From Paenibacillus eucommiae (GTDB lineage Bacteria; Bacillota; Bacilli; Paenibacillales; NBRC-103111), in the NCBI RefSeq assembly GCF_017874215.1, contig NZ_JAGGLB010000017.1:144708-208707 (forward strand): a stretch of DNA of 64,000 bases, given 5' to 3'. The position numbers and the translations under genes were made by a program. Shown here in pieces: positions 34,601 through 43,399 of this stretch (its first letter is position 1; every line of letters begins with the position of its first letter). A model generated the notes under the pieces. That model did no database searches and had not been told where the DNA came from. It worked only from the letters and a program-made list of their open reading frames with translations.

Positions 34601-37600
34601 CCAGGTCTTTATCTTGAAAAAGCGCAGATGGTCAGGGCATTCTCGCAGTATGGCGATCCTATATTTGCACAGATGGCTCATTTCTTAAACAATAATAGTA
34701 CAATCGGGATTCGTTCTGATATCTTCACTCCCGATCCGGCAAAAATAGCAGCAGATATTCAAAGCGTGATCGACGAACAAGGATCATTAAATTTGAGCAG
34801 TGTGAATTTAACAGGATATGGATTTACAGCGCTGCGGGATGGCAGTCATCCGTTGGAAAGTTATGGACTCCTTTATCCATTTGTTCTTATGCCCGTGTTT
34901 TCCCAGACGGCAAGCACGGCCATACTTGATTTGAATGGGGCTTTGGAATTTCAAGCCAAAGGTCAGGGGGACAGCATTGATTTTACCTTCGACGTGACAG
35001 AAAAGAAGGAATATGAAATAGGGATCAAGCCTTTTCGTTCGATATTTAATGGAGGGTACGGGATCTATCAGGTATCGATCGACGGACAAAATGTTGCAGA
35101 AATTGACTTCTATGGAACGCTTTCGGGTTACGAAGCGCTGATTACAAAGGAGCTTGATGTTGGGACTCATCACATTTCATTTCAGAGTGTAGGCAAACAT
35201 CCGGACTCCTCCGGGTATAAGATGGGGCTGTTCGAAGCGGTCTTGTTAGATCAACAAGAACAAATTAGAAGGGATCAGGGCAGCGATTTGAGTACGCTCC
35301 GTGACTTGTGGATGTATTATGGGCGAAATAACAGCCATGGCCACAGGGACACATTAAATATCGGACTGCATGCGTATGGTCTGGACTTGTCTCCTGATCT
35401 TGGTTATCCCGAATATACAAATTCGACTGATCCTCACCGTTTTGAATGGATGCATCATACTGTTTCGCACAATACGGTTATGGTAGATGAGAGCAAGCAA
35501 CAGGTACAGTGGGTGGCCGATCCGAAGCATTATGACGACAATGGGCAAGTGAAATTGATCGATGTTGAGGCACCTAAGGTCTATCCGCAAACCGAATTGT
35601 ATAAGCGGACAACGGCGATGATTCGAGTGGATGATGAGCATTCGTATGCGGTTGATTTCTTCCGGGTCAAAGGTGGAGACGACCATTTGTTCAGCTTCCA
35701 CGGCGCCGAAGGAGAGGTTAGTACGGAAGGCTTGAGCCTTACGCCTCAGGTCGATGAGCAGGGTGAGTATGTCGGGACGTATGCCGGGCGGGACGTACCT
35801 TTTGAACAGCGGCCTGTTGATGATAGTGTGGCAGGAAGCGGTTATGCCGGGCCAGGTTATCATTACTTGAAAAACGTAAGACGAGACGATGCGCCAGCTT
35901 CACAGTTTAGTGTGGATTGGAAAGTAGTGGATACATGGAATGCTCTTTCGAAACCTGAGGATATCCATCTGCGGCTGACGATGCTTGGGGAACTAGATGA
36001 CCTGTCTTTGGCGGATGGGGTTCCACCGCGGAATCAGCCAGGAAATCCAGACAGCCTTCAATATGTGTTGGCTCATCGCAAGGGCGCAGATTTGGATTCG
36101 CTGTTCACATCTGTGATCGAGCCTTACAAAGGGGAGCGTTACATTGAAGCAATTTCCCCAGCTGTAGTTGAAGTAGACGGCGTGGCAGTTGACAACACTG
36201 AGGTGAAAGCGGTCAAGGTGACCTTAAAGAATGGAAGAACGGATTACTTGATTCATTCATTAAATTCGGAAGTGATGTATACCATCGATGGTAAGCTTCA
36301 ATTTAAAGGGATCTTCGGGGTTCTGTCCGAGTTGAACGGTAAAGCGGTATACAGCTATGTGAATGATGGAACAGTCATCGGTTTGATTGATTTGCCAGAA
36401 ATCAGTGCAGAGCAGGGGAGCATTGAAGGAACGGTACTGGATTTCACCAAGAATTTACAGATGGAAAATAGCATTAAGGTAGAGATGGATCTCGGCGGGC
36501 TTCCGGCAGAAGAGCTAGTTAACAGAACCATCTATGTACAAAATGACGGTATCCGCAATGCAGCCTATTTAATTAAAGATGTCTCGTCTTTGGGTAATGG
36601 GGCATATGTGCTTAATATCGGAGATACGACATTCATACGAAATTATAAGGATGACCACGATTTCAGTAAAGGGTTTGTGTATGACATATCAGAAGCAGCC
36701 GCATATACCATTCCGCTGTCTTATGAGAAAGCCAGTCTAACCGAAATAAGGGCCACTATGGATAAAACAGAACTTGTCATTGGTGAAACAGCTCAATTGA
36801 GTATTGTAGGAAAACTGTTTGACGGGCAGACTGCTGATCTTTCTACAGCCCTGATTACTTATACAAGTAATCAGGAAGAAGTTGCCACTGTTTCTGCGGA
36901 TGGACTAGTAACTGCACGCGGGAAAGGAAATGCGACGATTACTGTGCAAGTGGTGTGGCAGGGTGTCAGTCTCAGCGCAGATGTAACCATGAAAGTTGGC
37001 GCTTCTTTGAATGAACCCGGCAAGCCCAGTGAACCCCAGGGTGGTGCAAAGGATCAGGGAAGTGAAGTGGATAATAAGGTATTTGTTCTTACTGCCGGTA
37101 AGTTGAAAGCGGTATTGGACGGAGAGAAAAAATTGATGGTGCCAAGTGGTATGAAAGAGATCATTTTCCCTGTTAATGCGCATGAGTTATTAAAGAATGA
37201 TCGCTTGGAACTTATGTTCGTTGAAGGTGATGGCGGGGGCGAAGGTGAAGCCCGTTGGAGCCTATTCGTATCGGCTGCATGGCTTCAATCCTTACTGGCC
37301 AACGAGGCGTCAAATCAGGCTAAAGATTTGCGAGTATCGCTTCAATTTAATATCATTCCTGATCAAGAAGCTTCAGATTTACTTGGCAAAGCAGCGAAGC
37401 GAGCGAGTGCAATGTTGACCGCTAGAAACGTATTGGTCAATTTGAACACGAACCTTGTAACCGTAGATGGGAAATATATTCCGATAAGCGGGTTGGATGC
37501 ACCACTTACGCTTTGGTTCAAAGTTCCGAAGTCTGTAAACGAAAATATTTTGGGTGTTTATTTCATCGATACGGATGGGAATTTAGTGTATATCAATGGT

Positions 37601-38218
37601 GAAAGGAAGGGAGACGGCTTAGCCGCGCAACTGAATCATTTAGGTAAGTATGCGCTGCTAGAATACGATAAATCATATGTCGACGTTCCCCCAGTTCATT
37701 GGGCTGCGAACGTTATCCGGGAATTATCGGCTAAACAGATTGTACAGGGAGTCAGTCTTACGGAATTTGCTCCGGCGAAGTTAGTTACTCGTGCTGAATT
37801 CGCAACATTGCTCGTTCGGCTTCTTAAATTGAAAGTATCCGGTAAAGCGACGTTCGTTGACATTGCACCGGATGATTGGTATTTCGAGTCAGTATCCACG
37901 GCTGCTTCGCTCGGTCTGGTAGAAGGGATTGGAGACAATCTTTTTGAGCCTAATGACTCGATTACAAGAGAGCAGATGGCCACGATGTTATTAAGAGCCT
38001 ATGAACTGAAAACGGGCTTGAAAGTAAATACAGACGAAGAAATAGAAGACTTTCAAGATGTGGAGCAAATTAGTGTGTGGGCACAATCCTCTGTAAAAGC
38101 AGCGAAGGGATTAGGACTGGTTCAAGGCAGAGAACACAATCGCTTTGTCCCCGAAGGATTAACCCAGCGGGTAGAAAGTGCTCAGGCGATTTACAATTTG
38201 CTACAAGTTGTCGAGTAA
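31649..38218 (+). CDS. Giant SLH-anchored heparinase II/III-type polysaccharide lyase
   Basis: 2189 residues. The signal peptide probably ends at A34. Two cassettes follow, each a ~150-residue CBM-like beta-sandwich (VYDFR..F then F.FDVPETG.YLV.F) plus a Big-like Ig domain, to ~540. Next are an alpha/alpha-toroid of alginate-lyase/heparinase type (~545-1085), a third CBM-like sandwich (~1090-1205) and the heparinase II/III beta-sheet domain (NNSHGHRDTLNIGL near 1225, HHTVSHNTVMVDE near 1270). A Big2 domain (~1695-1785), a ~220-residue linker domain and three SLH motifs (~2010-2189) for cell-wall anchoring complete it. Catalytic His residues are visible, and the Tyr cannot be assigned by eye. 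It probably cleaves an acidic polysaccharide at the surface and feeds the transporter upstream. Confidence 0.9.
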   Translation: MIIKLSKKKMLYRVLSSVIIFTMLFSSLTVPAKAADPDPDQIVYDFRKIAFPDETTGFTGQEAQPGWSLVDAHDVPPVLGYQPDYGLNIGSFQVGMSRSFLFDVPETGQYLVKFKALVLNSGGIGELQIDDQPIGTYDFYSATTDYVTKKMRIMTLAKGTHTLKLVVVGRSPGSAEGTGGHRMSASEFTIQKMEEPPMIENLVISSSNPDLYVGSESQLSAYGIGNDGTPIDLGDKEVTYVSENPAVVNVNHQTGSLIAVDAGETIVTASVNNNGSIVSQTLLIKVKSRAGNDPIVYDFRNVGFPDQPFYVQPGWGMVGLPTDIPVLGFDPSNGINIGTTRIGQNRSFHFDVPETGIYLVEFRGQKYSIGGIVELQIDGRPIGTFDSYLPAWSLVTEPIRLLKLDKGQHTLTLQVVGKHEDAPDDPAYRISPSEFVLAMVDASPALSDVSLFIEDSELYVGSTSQLKVSGTTENGIPSDVFDTQVSYGSDNTGVVIVDALSGKLKAAGVGSTLVTVSVENKGQTLTSKLPVEVRAVENEKTRSTYYTQQKVDTARDNISKYEWAESMKNDVVIKANRYVDQGLDFFWNLVTPQSLPRSYEVNESLGSPLSGKEIDKYGSYAYTYDPINDPWKIVDPTDGKRYPTNDFGAFYRSGLNEHGVFDRSKADRSLLYNEEYPDPNHPLHMWGVDDGLGWVDSAGNRYTFIAYYVHWAIWGYSGKSTIQDALRSLRDAYLYTGDVKYSRAGTVLLDRIADIYPSLDVSTYSSSTYLNSHGGTNLGKAVGSIWETFIVKDFLYAYDAFFPAMEDPELIAYLSGKSDEYELGPLKYTASGIRKNIEEGIVKQIYPAIKAAQIHGNNGMHQSALALAAVVYDKLPETQQWLDFVFQSGDFMSGPYRVTGGNVGATLINDLDRDGHGNEASPGYNRLWLNYFLEAADILNGYDLYATADLYQNPKFRKMFHALYPLTLSERYSPQIGDSGSTGNPGLYLEKAQMVRAFSQYGDPIFAQMAHFLNNNSTIGIRSDIFTPDPAKIAADIQSVIDEQGSLNLSSVNLTGYGFTALRDGSHPLESYGLLYPFVLMPVFSQTASTAILDLNGALEFQAKGQGDSIDFTFDVTEKKEYEIGIKPFRSIFNGGYGIYQVSIDGQNVAEIDFYGTLSGYEALITKELDVGTHHISFQSVGKHPDSSGYKMGLFEAVLLDQQEQIRRDQGSDLSTLRDLWMYYGRNNSHGHRDTLNIGLHAYGLDLSPDLGYPEYTNSTDPHRFEWMHHTVSHNTVMVDESKQQVQWVADPKHYDDNGQVKLIDVEAPKVYPQTELYKRTTAMIRVDDEHSYAVDFFRVKGGDDHLFSFHGAEGEVSTEGLSLTPQVDEQGEYVGTYAGRDVPFEQRPVDDSVAGSGYAGPGYHYLKNVRRDDAPASQFSVDWKVVDTWNALSKPEDIHLRLTMLGELDDLSLADGVPPRNQPGNPDSLQYVLAHRKGADLDSLFTSVIEPYKGERYIEAISPAVVEVDGVAVDNTEVKAVKVTLKNGRTDYLIHSLNSEVMYTIDGKLQFKGIFGVLSELNGKAVYSYVNDGTVIGLIDLPEISAEQGSIEGTVLDFTKNLQMENSIKVEMDLGGLPAEELVNRTIYVQNDGIRNAAYLIKDVSSLGNGAYVLNIGDTTFIRNYKDDHDFSKGFVYDISEAAAYTIPLSYEKASLTEIRATMDKTELVIGETAQLSIVGKLFDGQTADLSTALITYTSNQEEVATVSADGLVTARGKGNATITVQVVWQGVSLSADVTMKVGASLNEPGKPSEPQGGAKDQGSEVDNKVFVLTAGKLKAVLDGEKKLMVPSGMKEIIFPVNAHELLKNDRLELMFVEGDGGGEGEARWSLFVSAAWLQSLLANEASNQAKDLRVSLQFNIIPDQEASDLLGKAAKRASAMLTARNVLVNLNTNLVTVDGKYIPISGLDAPLTLWFKVPKSVNENILGVYFIDTDGNLVYINGERKGDGLAAQLNHLGKYALLEYDKSYVDVPPVHWAANVIRELSAKQIVQGVSLTEFAPAKLVTRAEFATLLVRLLKLKVSGKATFVDIAPDDWYFESVSTAASLGLVEGIGDNLFEPNDSITREQMATMLLRAYELKTGLKVNTDEEIEDFQDVEQISVWAQSSVKAAKGLGLVQGREHNRFVPEGLTQRVESAQAIYNLLQVVE

Positions 38219-38423
38219 AAGAGGGCCATTATCTCAAGAGGCAGAGAGAGTGAAATTAAAGCCAATGATCATTATTTTGTATTTCCAAAAAAAGTATGTG
38301 TTATCGAGGTGCAAGGTAAAGAAGTGACTTCTTTCGTTTCTGTTTTGACATGTTTTTTTATGCTGATCTTTTAAGATAATCTTAATACAAATAAATGAGA
38401 TGAAAGAATGGGAGAGAGACGGT

Positions 38424-40013
38424 ATGGAGGCATTGCAATTTTTTGACAGCTCTGTATTTGTAGGCAAATCGGCCTATAAGCATCGTGAACAAATTTGGAA
38501 AACAGAAGCTATTGTCACTGAGCTTGACCGGGCAGGCATAGCGGGGGCACTCGTCTATCATGGTATGTCCCTATCGCATTCGCCCCAATACGGGAATAAG
38601 CTGCTTGATCAGGAATTGATGAAAAGCGGGCGGTTGTATGGCTGCTGGGTTGTATTGCCGGAACACGCCGGGGACTCTATGTCCCCGGGAAGTTTATTGG
38701 AGCAATTGCGCAAGCATGACATTCGCGCAGTCAAGATGTTCCCTGCCAGTCATCAATTCGATCTAGATGCACGTACGGTTGGACCATTGTGCAGTATGCT
38801 TGAGCGGGAGCAAATTCCGCTGCTGCTCGATGCGCAGGAAGCTCCATTCAGCCAGCTATCGCTTTTATTGGCTCATCACCCGGAGCTTAAAGTACTGCTG
38901 CAGGGATTAAACTGGAGTCAGGAAAGAAGATTGTTTCCAATGATGGATGCATACAGCAATCTGTGTGTAGATTTCTCAGCGCTGCAGAGCAACAGAATCA
39001 TCGAGACGATGTATGCACGGTATGGAGCAGACCGGTTGTTCTATGGCAGCAATATGCCCCGCAGAAGTGCCGGAGCGGCCCGTGCATTAATTGATTATGC
39101 GGACATTCCTTGGGAAGCCAAGAAGCGGATCGCAGGCGGCAATCTTGCGGCTCTCTTGAATGTGAATCCTCCCGCAGCACGGATCCCTGATCAGGATACG
39201 GTCAGCCTCGAGGCCTCGAAAGGCGAGCCGTTATCGATTGAAGTGTATGATTCTCATACGCATTTGATAGAAGAAGGCGGCGCGACAGGGAGCGGCTTTC
39301 CGATGCTGAGAGCGGATATTCATGAGATGGTTGAGCTGTATAACAAAATGGGCATCCGCAAAATGTCGATTGCGCCTTGGGTCGGGATCAATGGCGGGGA
39401 TTCGGAAGCGGGGAATCAGGTTCTGGAACAGGCGAGGGCACATTATCCTCAAGTTGTTGAAGGTTACGTGGTCATCGACCCGAATTATGTGGATGATGTA
39501 GCGGCAGCGGCCCGAACCTGGCATCTTGAGAAAGGCTTTCGTGGAATTAAGCCCTACTTCTATTTATCCCATATTCCTTATACGGATCCTGTCTATGCGC
39601 CTTGGTGGGAACTGGCTAATGAGCACCACTTGTATGCCCTTATAGATCCGGCCGGTCAAAGCGATCAAGTGTATGTAGACCAGATTGAACAACTGGCAGA
39701 GCGATATCCAAATGTAGCGATCTTTATGGATCATGCTGCCAGAAGCTTTGAAATCGCGGAATTGTACGCCAAGGTTGCGAAAAAGCATGAGCATGTTTAC
39801 CTGCAGCTGACGTATACAACGGTAACACAAGGTGCAATTGAATACTTGGTACGGGAGGCAGGCGTACATAAAGTGTTCTTCGGGACAGATTCCCCGATGC
39901 GCGATCCGCGGCCTCAGTTCGGCTGGCTCGCCTATGCCGATCTGTCGATAGATGACAAGAAGGCGGTATTTGGAGGGAATATGAAACGATTATGGGATCG
40001 CTGCCTGATTTAG
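38424..40013 (+). CDS. Tandem amidohydrolase-2 protein (degenerate N-domain, active-looking C-domain)
   Basis: 529 residues from the ATG at 38424 (GGGAGAGAGACGGT upstream); ATG 38400 is possible. The first ~260 residues are an amidohydrolase-2 barrel lacking the metal-binding HxH: the start reads LQFFDSSVFVG instead of DxHxH, and the final Asp is replaced (YGSNMPRRS). The second half (~268-529) is complete: YDSHTHL, GIKPYFYL, FMDHAAR and FFGTDSPM. A pseudo-enzyme half may stabilise or regulate the active half. Its position after the lyase suggests it handles a sugar-acid product such as a lactone. Fusion of two such domains is uncommon. Confidence 0.8.
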   Translation: MEALQFFDSSVFVGKSAYKHREQIWKTEAIVTELDRAGIAGALVYHGMSLSHSPQYGNKLLDQELMKSGRLYGCWVVLPEHAGDSMSPGSLLEQLRKHDIRAVKMFPASHQFDLDARTVGPLCSMLEREQIPLLLDAQEAPFSQLSLLLAHHPELKVLLQGLNWSQERRLFPMMDAYSNLCVDFSALQSNRIIETMYARYGADRLFYGSNMPRRSAGAARALIDYADIPWEAKKRIAGGNLAALLNVNPPAARIPDQDTVSLEASKGEPLSIEVYDSHTHLIEEGGATGSGFPMLRADIHEMVELYNKMGIRKMSIAPWVGINGGDSEAGNQVLEQARAHYPQVVEGYVVIDPNYVDDVAAAARTWHLEKGFRGIKPYFYLSHIPYTDPVYAPWWELANEHHLYALIDPAGQSDQVYVDQIEQLAERYPNVAIFMDHAARSFEIAELYAKVAKKHEHVYLQLTYTTVTQGAIEYLVREAGVHKVFFGTDSPMRDPRPQFGWLAYADLSIDDKKAVFGGNMKRLWDRCLI

Positions 40014-40068
40014 CCTGCTATAAAGCTCTTATAAATGAAAGGATAATTACTTCAATATTAAAGGGGAA

Positions 40069-41685
40069 ATGACGATTATGACAGAGCAAATAAGAGCGCG
40101 TCATACTGAAGCCGTGAAGCGGAGCGGATATTGGCCGCTTCGCACGGATTGCAACGATAGGACGGAGCAAGAGCGCCATGGTGTGCCACAGTCGATACGA
40201 TTTGAGGATGGCGCTGCCCTATTTAACGGCAATGACTCGACCATTGTGCTTCCCGACTTGACAGAAACGGATGGAACGCTTCCCTTTACCATGTCGCTGG
40301 AATTCCAGGTTGACGATGAGGGAGGATTTCTACCGGGTGGACTGGGAAGCCGTTTCTCGAATGAACGGATGGAAGGCTGGCACTTATCGGTGCTGACTCA
40401 AGCCGGAGTCACATCTTCCCAGCCGAACTGGCGCAATCTGCAGTTCGGCTGGAGCACCGGGAAAGCGGCCGATGTTTGGAAGGATTGGGGATCCCCGGGG
40501 AACAGCCGCTTTATAGGTGCGTTATGCGTTTATTCCGGCGATTTATACGCAGGTACGTTCGACGATGCGCGGGACGGGAAGGGGCGGGTGCACCGTCTTG
40601 ACGAGGATGGTTCCTGGGTCGATTGCGGCAATCCCGATAACAGCAATATGGTTATGTCGCTAGTAGAATATAAGGGACGTCTCTATGCGGGTACGATGCG
40701 CTACAAAGCGGGCGGATCCCAGATAGACGGATCTGCCAATGTGGAACCCGGCGGACGCATATATCGTTATGAGGGCGGTCAATCGTGGACGTTGTTCGCC
40801 GAGCTCCCGGTCGAAGGCAACGATAGCGTAGGAGCGATGACGGTGTACGATAACCGGCTGATCGCCATGTCATTTTACCCGTACGGAATATTCGCGTTCG
40901 ACGAGAATGGAGATTGCGAGCCATTAGGCGCTCCGGGGCCGGAGGGAACTACCCGGACACATACGCTTGCGGCTTTTCAGGGAAGATTGTTCGTCGGCTG
41001 CAATGAGAGCGCCGGCGTTTACAGCAGGACTTTGCAGGATCCTTGGGAATACTGCGGGAACGTACCCAATTGCGATCAAGTTTATTGCTTCTCCGTCTAT
41101 CAGGATGAATTTCTGATGGGCATATGGAGAGAGGCCCGCATGTACAGTTATGATGGCGGCACACAATGGAGCGATCGGGGAATGATGGCATCGGAGCTTG
41201 AGGTGATGGGCGTCTCTGTATTTAACGGAAAGCTGTATGGAGGTACGCTGCCTGGAGGCCATGTTTACCGGTATAACGGGAATTCTGATTGGGAACTGGC
41301 AGGCGTACTTGAGCCTCAGGATCCCTCAATCAAATATCGCCGGGTGTGGTCGATGGCGGTCTACAAGGGCCAATTGTTCGCAGGAACGCTACCAAGCGGC
41401 AAGGTATGGAGCTTGCAGAACGAACCGCTGGCAACTTGCGATTCCAGTCTGTCCGGGCAGTGGCATCGGGCTACGGTTACTTACGATCTTAAACAGCTCT
41501 CCCTCTATCTGGACGGACAGTTTGTTTCTTCGGCTCCCTTCCCGGATAGTGACCGCCCTACATTGAGCGGAATCCCGCTTGTGCTGGGCCAAGGTCCGCA
41601 ATGCCATTTCTCGGGCAAAATCCGGGAAGTGGAAATATACGATGGTGCCTTGTCTGCAGAGGAGATTGCGGACATGTATTCATGA
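40069..41685 (+). CDS. LamG-like jelly roll with an inserted beta-propeller
   Basis: 538 residues with no signal peptide. Residues ~35-130 look like the first half of a concanavalin/LamG jelly roll (FNGNDSTIVLPDL, FTMSLEFQV, GWHLSVL). Residues ~135-450 hold six or seven propeller-like repeats with the recurring core (Y/F)xGxLYAGT (GDLYAGTF, GRLYAGTM, GRLFVGCN, GKLYGGTL, GQLFAGTL). Residues ~460-538 supply the second jelly-roll half (HRATVTYDLKQLSLYLDG, GKIREVEIYDGALS). AAGGGGAA precedes ATG 40069; ATG 40078 is an alternative. It probably binds or processes carbohydrate in the cytoplasm. The function is not established. Confidence 0.6.
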   Translation: MTIMTEQIRARHTEAVKRSGYWPLRTDCNDRTEQERHGVPQSIRFEDGAALFNGNDSTIVLPDLTETDGTLPFTMSLEFQVDDEGGFLPGGLGSRFSNERMEGWHLSVLTQAGVTSSQPNWRNLQFGWSTGKAADVWKDWGSPGNSRFIGALCVYSGDLYAGTFDDARDGKGRVHRLDEDGSWVDCGNPDNSNMVMSLVEYKGRLYAGTMRYKAGGSQIDGSANVEPGGRIYRYEGGQSWTLFAELPVEGNDSVGAMTVYDNRLIAMSFYPYGIFAFDENGDCEPLGAPGPEGTTRTHTLAAFQGRLFVGCNESAGVYSRTLQDPWEYCGNVPNCDQVYCFSVYQDEFLMGIWREARMYSYDGGTQWSDRGMMASELEVMGVSVFNGKLYGGTLPGGHVYRYNGNSDWELAGVLEPQDPSIKYRRVWSMAVYKGQLFAGTLPSGKVWSLQNEPLATCDSSLSGQWHRATVTYDLKQLSLYLDGQFVSSAPFPDSDRPTLSGIPLVLGQGPQCHFSGKIREVEIYDGALSAEEIADMYS

Positions 41686-41700
41686 TAGTACCGAAGACGA

Positions 41701-41925
41701 GGCTTTATTACTGCGGTCTACGGGAAAAAGTGGGATAGCCGGCTAATGGGTCGCTATCCCCCCCATACGATGGCTGGGCCCTATAGCCAATGTCTCATAG
41801 ATGTGATGGAAGCTGCGGCGGCGTTCTAGAGCAGTATCTCTGATGTGGCGGCGGTGACGAACACCGGGATCGATGAAGCACTGAAGGTTGGTAATGACGT
41901 AATCACGGCAACGTATGGGCTTTAA
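41701..41925 (+). pseudogene. Decayed gene tail of unidentified family
   Basis: One frame reads GFITAVYGKKWDSRLMG, then PPHTMAGPYSQCLIDVMEA, an in-frame TAG at 41827, then SDVAAVTNTGIDEALKVGN and DVITATYGL before TAA. It looks protein-like on both sides of the stop, but I could not name the family. No start or ribosome site is evident. It is probably the remnant of another gene of the carbohydrate locus. Confidence 0.4.
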
Positions 41926-41990
41926 CAGACAGCTGTATTTGAATTAAGCGTGCCGGGCGATGGTGAGCAATGCCCGTTTGATCATTAAAT

Positions 41991-42035
41991 CTAGCACAAA
42001 GAACCTGGAGGGTTTCTCCGGGTTCTTTGTGCTAG
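41991..42035. terminator. Very strong 20-bp hairpin (terminator-like, no T-run)
   Basis: The 20 bases CTAGCACAAAGAACCTGGAG pair with the 20 bases ending TTTGTGCTAG (one G-T pair) around the loop GGTTT. It closes the carbohydrate locus and precedes repeat module B. The absence of a T-run on either side makes the mechanism uncertain. Confidence 0.6.
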
Positions 42036-42061
42036 GACTACAAGTTAGTTTAAATTTTTTA

Positions 42062-42485
42062 GGGAAGAGCAGCCGCGCAGCAGCCTGCCTCCCCCGAATT
42101 GAGTTTGTGCTTGACTTAACGATGTTTTTTTGATCGTTAAAGAAGTGTTTCCAGATCAATCAGTCACGTTAATGATGATTTTCATCGCTAAAAGAGGCCG
42201 GTGGGCGTCTCGGGGATGGAAAAAGGCATTTTAACGATGTTTTTCATTGTTAAAGTAAGGTTGTGGAGACGAACTGGTGTTTTTAACGATGAAAAACATT
42301 GCTAAGTAGCAGTTCTTTATCTCCAGCACCTTTGCTGGCTAGGAATCAGCTCCAGCCAAGAGAAAAGCCCTTGCTGGCATCCATTTGAGCCTGGTGTTTG
42401 AGCGATTGTAGCTGGATAAGCTCCAGCCATTCCATCCGCAGCGCACCCAAGTTTCGAACACGCTCATCAAGGACACCACTAGGTA
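42062..42485. repeat. Dispersed repeat module B containing four palindromes
   Basis: Palindromes of the TTTAACGATG / CATCGTTAAA family lie at 42116-42141, 42169-42193, 42230-42254 and 42281-42305. They are in the same order and spacing as module A at 12430, with closely similar connecting sequence (AAGTGTTTCCAG.TCAATCAG and GAGGCC). The downstream flank (CTTGCTGGCATCC, GCACCCAAG, CATCAAGGACACCACTAG) matches the ends of modules A and C. The gap to the next gene at 42648 holds nothing else recognised. Confidence 0.8.
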
Positions 42486-42647
42486 TAGGGCAAAGTTGAA
42501 TCATGAAATCTTTGAGGAAGTCCGAATGTTCATTGTAGAAGAACTCAAGGTTACTTGTATATAGTATGATCTATGTGTTGGATATTGTATTATGGATAAT
42601 GAACGACTGCCTCAATAGGTATTTTATATAGAACATAGGAGGATTAC

Positions 42648-43217
42648 ATGGCCTGGAGCAAATTGAAGCAACAATTGGAGAGTTTTCTCAGTCCTGCGTT
42701 ACATGGAAGGGTAGAATACCGTTCAACCAGCTACCGTTACTTACCTGATAAAGCAGGGCATTGTTATATTGCGGTAGATAAAAAGAACGTACTCAATATG
42801 AGTGATACAACTACCATGATCAGATGGTATCAGACGGATTTGGAAATTAAGAATGATTCAACTATCCAAATTCCTATCTACAATGAAGAGATTGAAGCAG
42901 TCAGAAAAGATACCAAGGGGCTAGTTCCGGAGGATCGTCTAAAAGTAATTGCAAGAGGTAGAAAAATATCAGAATATGCAAAGGAGCTTTTGTCAGCACA
43001 GTCAGCATTAAGTAAATCAAATTTTATCGTTGTAGCTAATAAGTTTTTATCCACTTCTATAGAGGAAAGCATAGAGAGCAACGATATCTTATTGAATATT
43101 CTAGCTTTGGTGGACAGACGAGTTGGAAAAAAGCGAATTTTAAACATGACCGAGAAGATGAAGGTAAAGCATCCAATTGTGCAGTATTTTTATGAACTAA
43201 GATTTAGTACGTTATGA
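42648..43217 (+). CDS. Conserved hypothetical protein (SF0329-like)
   Basis: 189 residues, soluble, no signal peptide. The opening MAWSKLKQQLESFLSPALHG, then RVEYRSTSYRYLPDKAG and CYIAVDKK resembles from memory a conserved Bacillales family of unknown function (SF0329-like). TAGGAGG precedes the ATG at good spacing and a clear terminator follows, so it is a real single-gene unit. It is AT-richer than the carbohydrate locus and lies between repeat modules B and C. No catalytic motif was recognised. Confidence 0.75.
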   Translation: MAWSKLKQQLESFLSPALHGRVEYRSTSYRYLPDKAGHCYIAVDKKNVLNMSDTTTMIRWYQTDLEIKNDSTIQIPIYNEEIEAVRKDTKGLVPEDRLKVIARGRKISEYAKELLSAQSALSKSNFIVVANKFLSTSIEESIESNDILLNILALVDRRVGKKRILNMTEKMKVKHPIVQYFYELRFSTL

Positions 43218-43234
43218 AAATAAATAATTCATTC

Positions 43235-43257
43235 ACCTCCAATCGGGAGGTTTTTTT
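43235..43257 (+). terminator. Intrinsic terminator
   Basis: ACCTCC / GGAGGT stem with a 5-base loop, followed by seven T, 18 bases after the SF0329-like gene stop. Confidence 0.85.
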
Positions 43258-43399
43258 CATGAGCTTATTAGCAGAAAGTATAAGTTTTAGGATGCCTGGA
43301 GTGAAAGGAAATATTCGTATGGTGCAGCTTTACAGTGATGAAGTGATCGGTGTGACGGTTCATTCACCAAGGGAATCAGAAAGGAAACACAGATTTCCC

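Noticed and set aside
41944..42159. 71-codon minus-strand frame with a transposase-like basic end
   Set aside because: It runs through the 20-bp hairpin and a palindrome; the similarity to any transposase is too slight to support.
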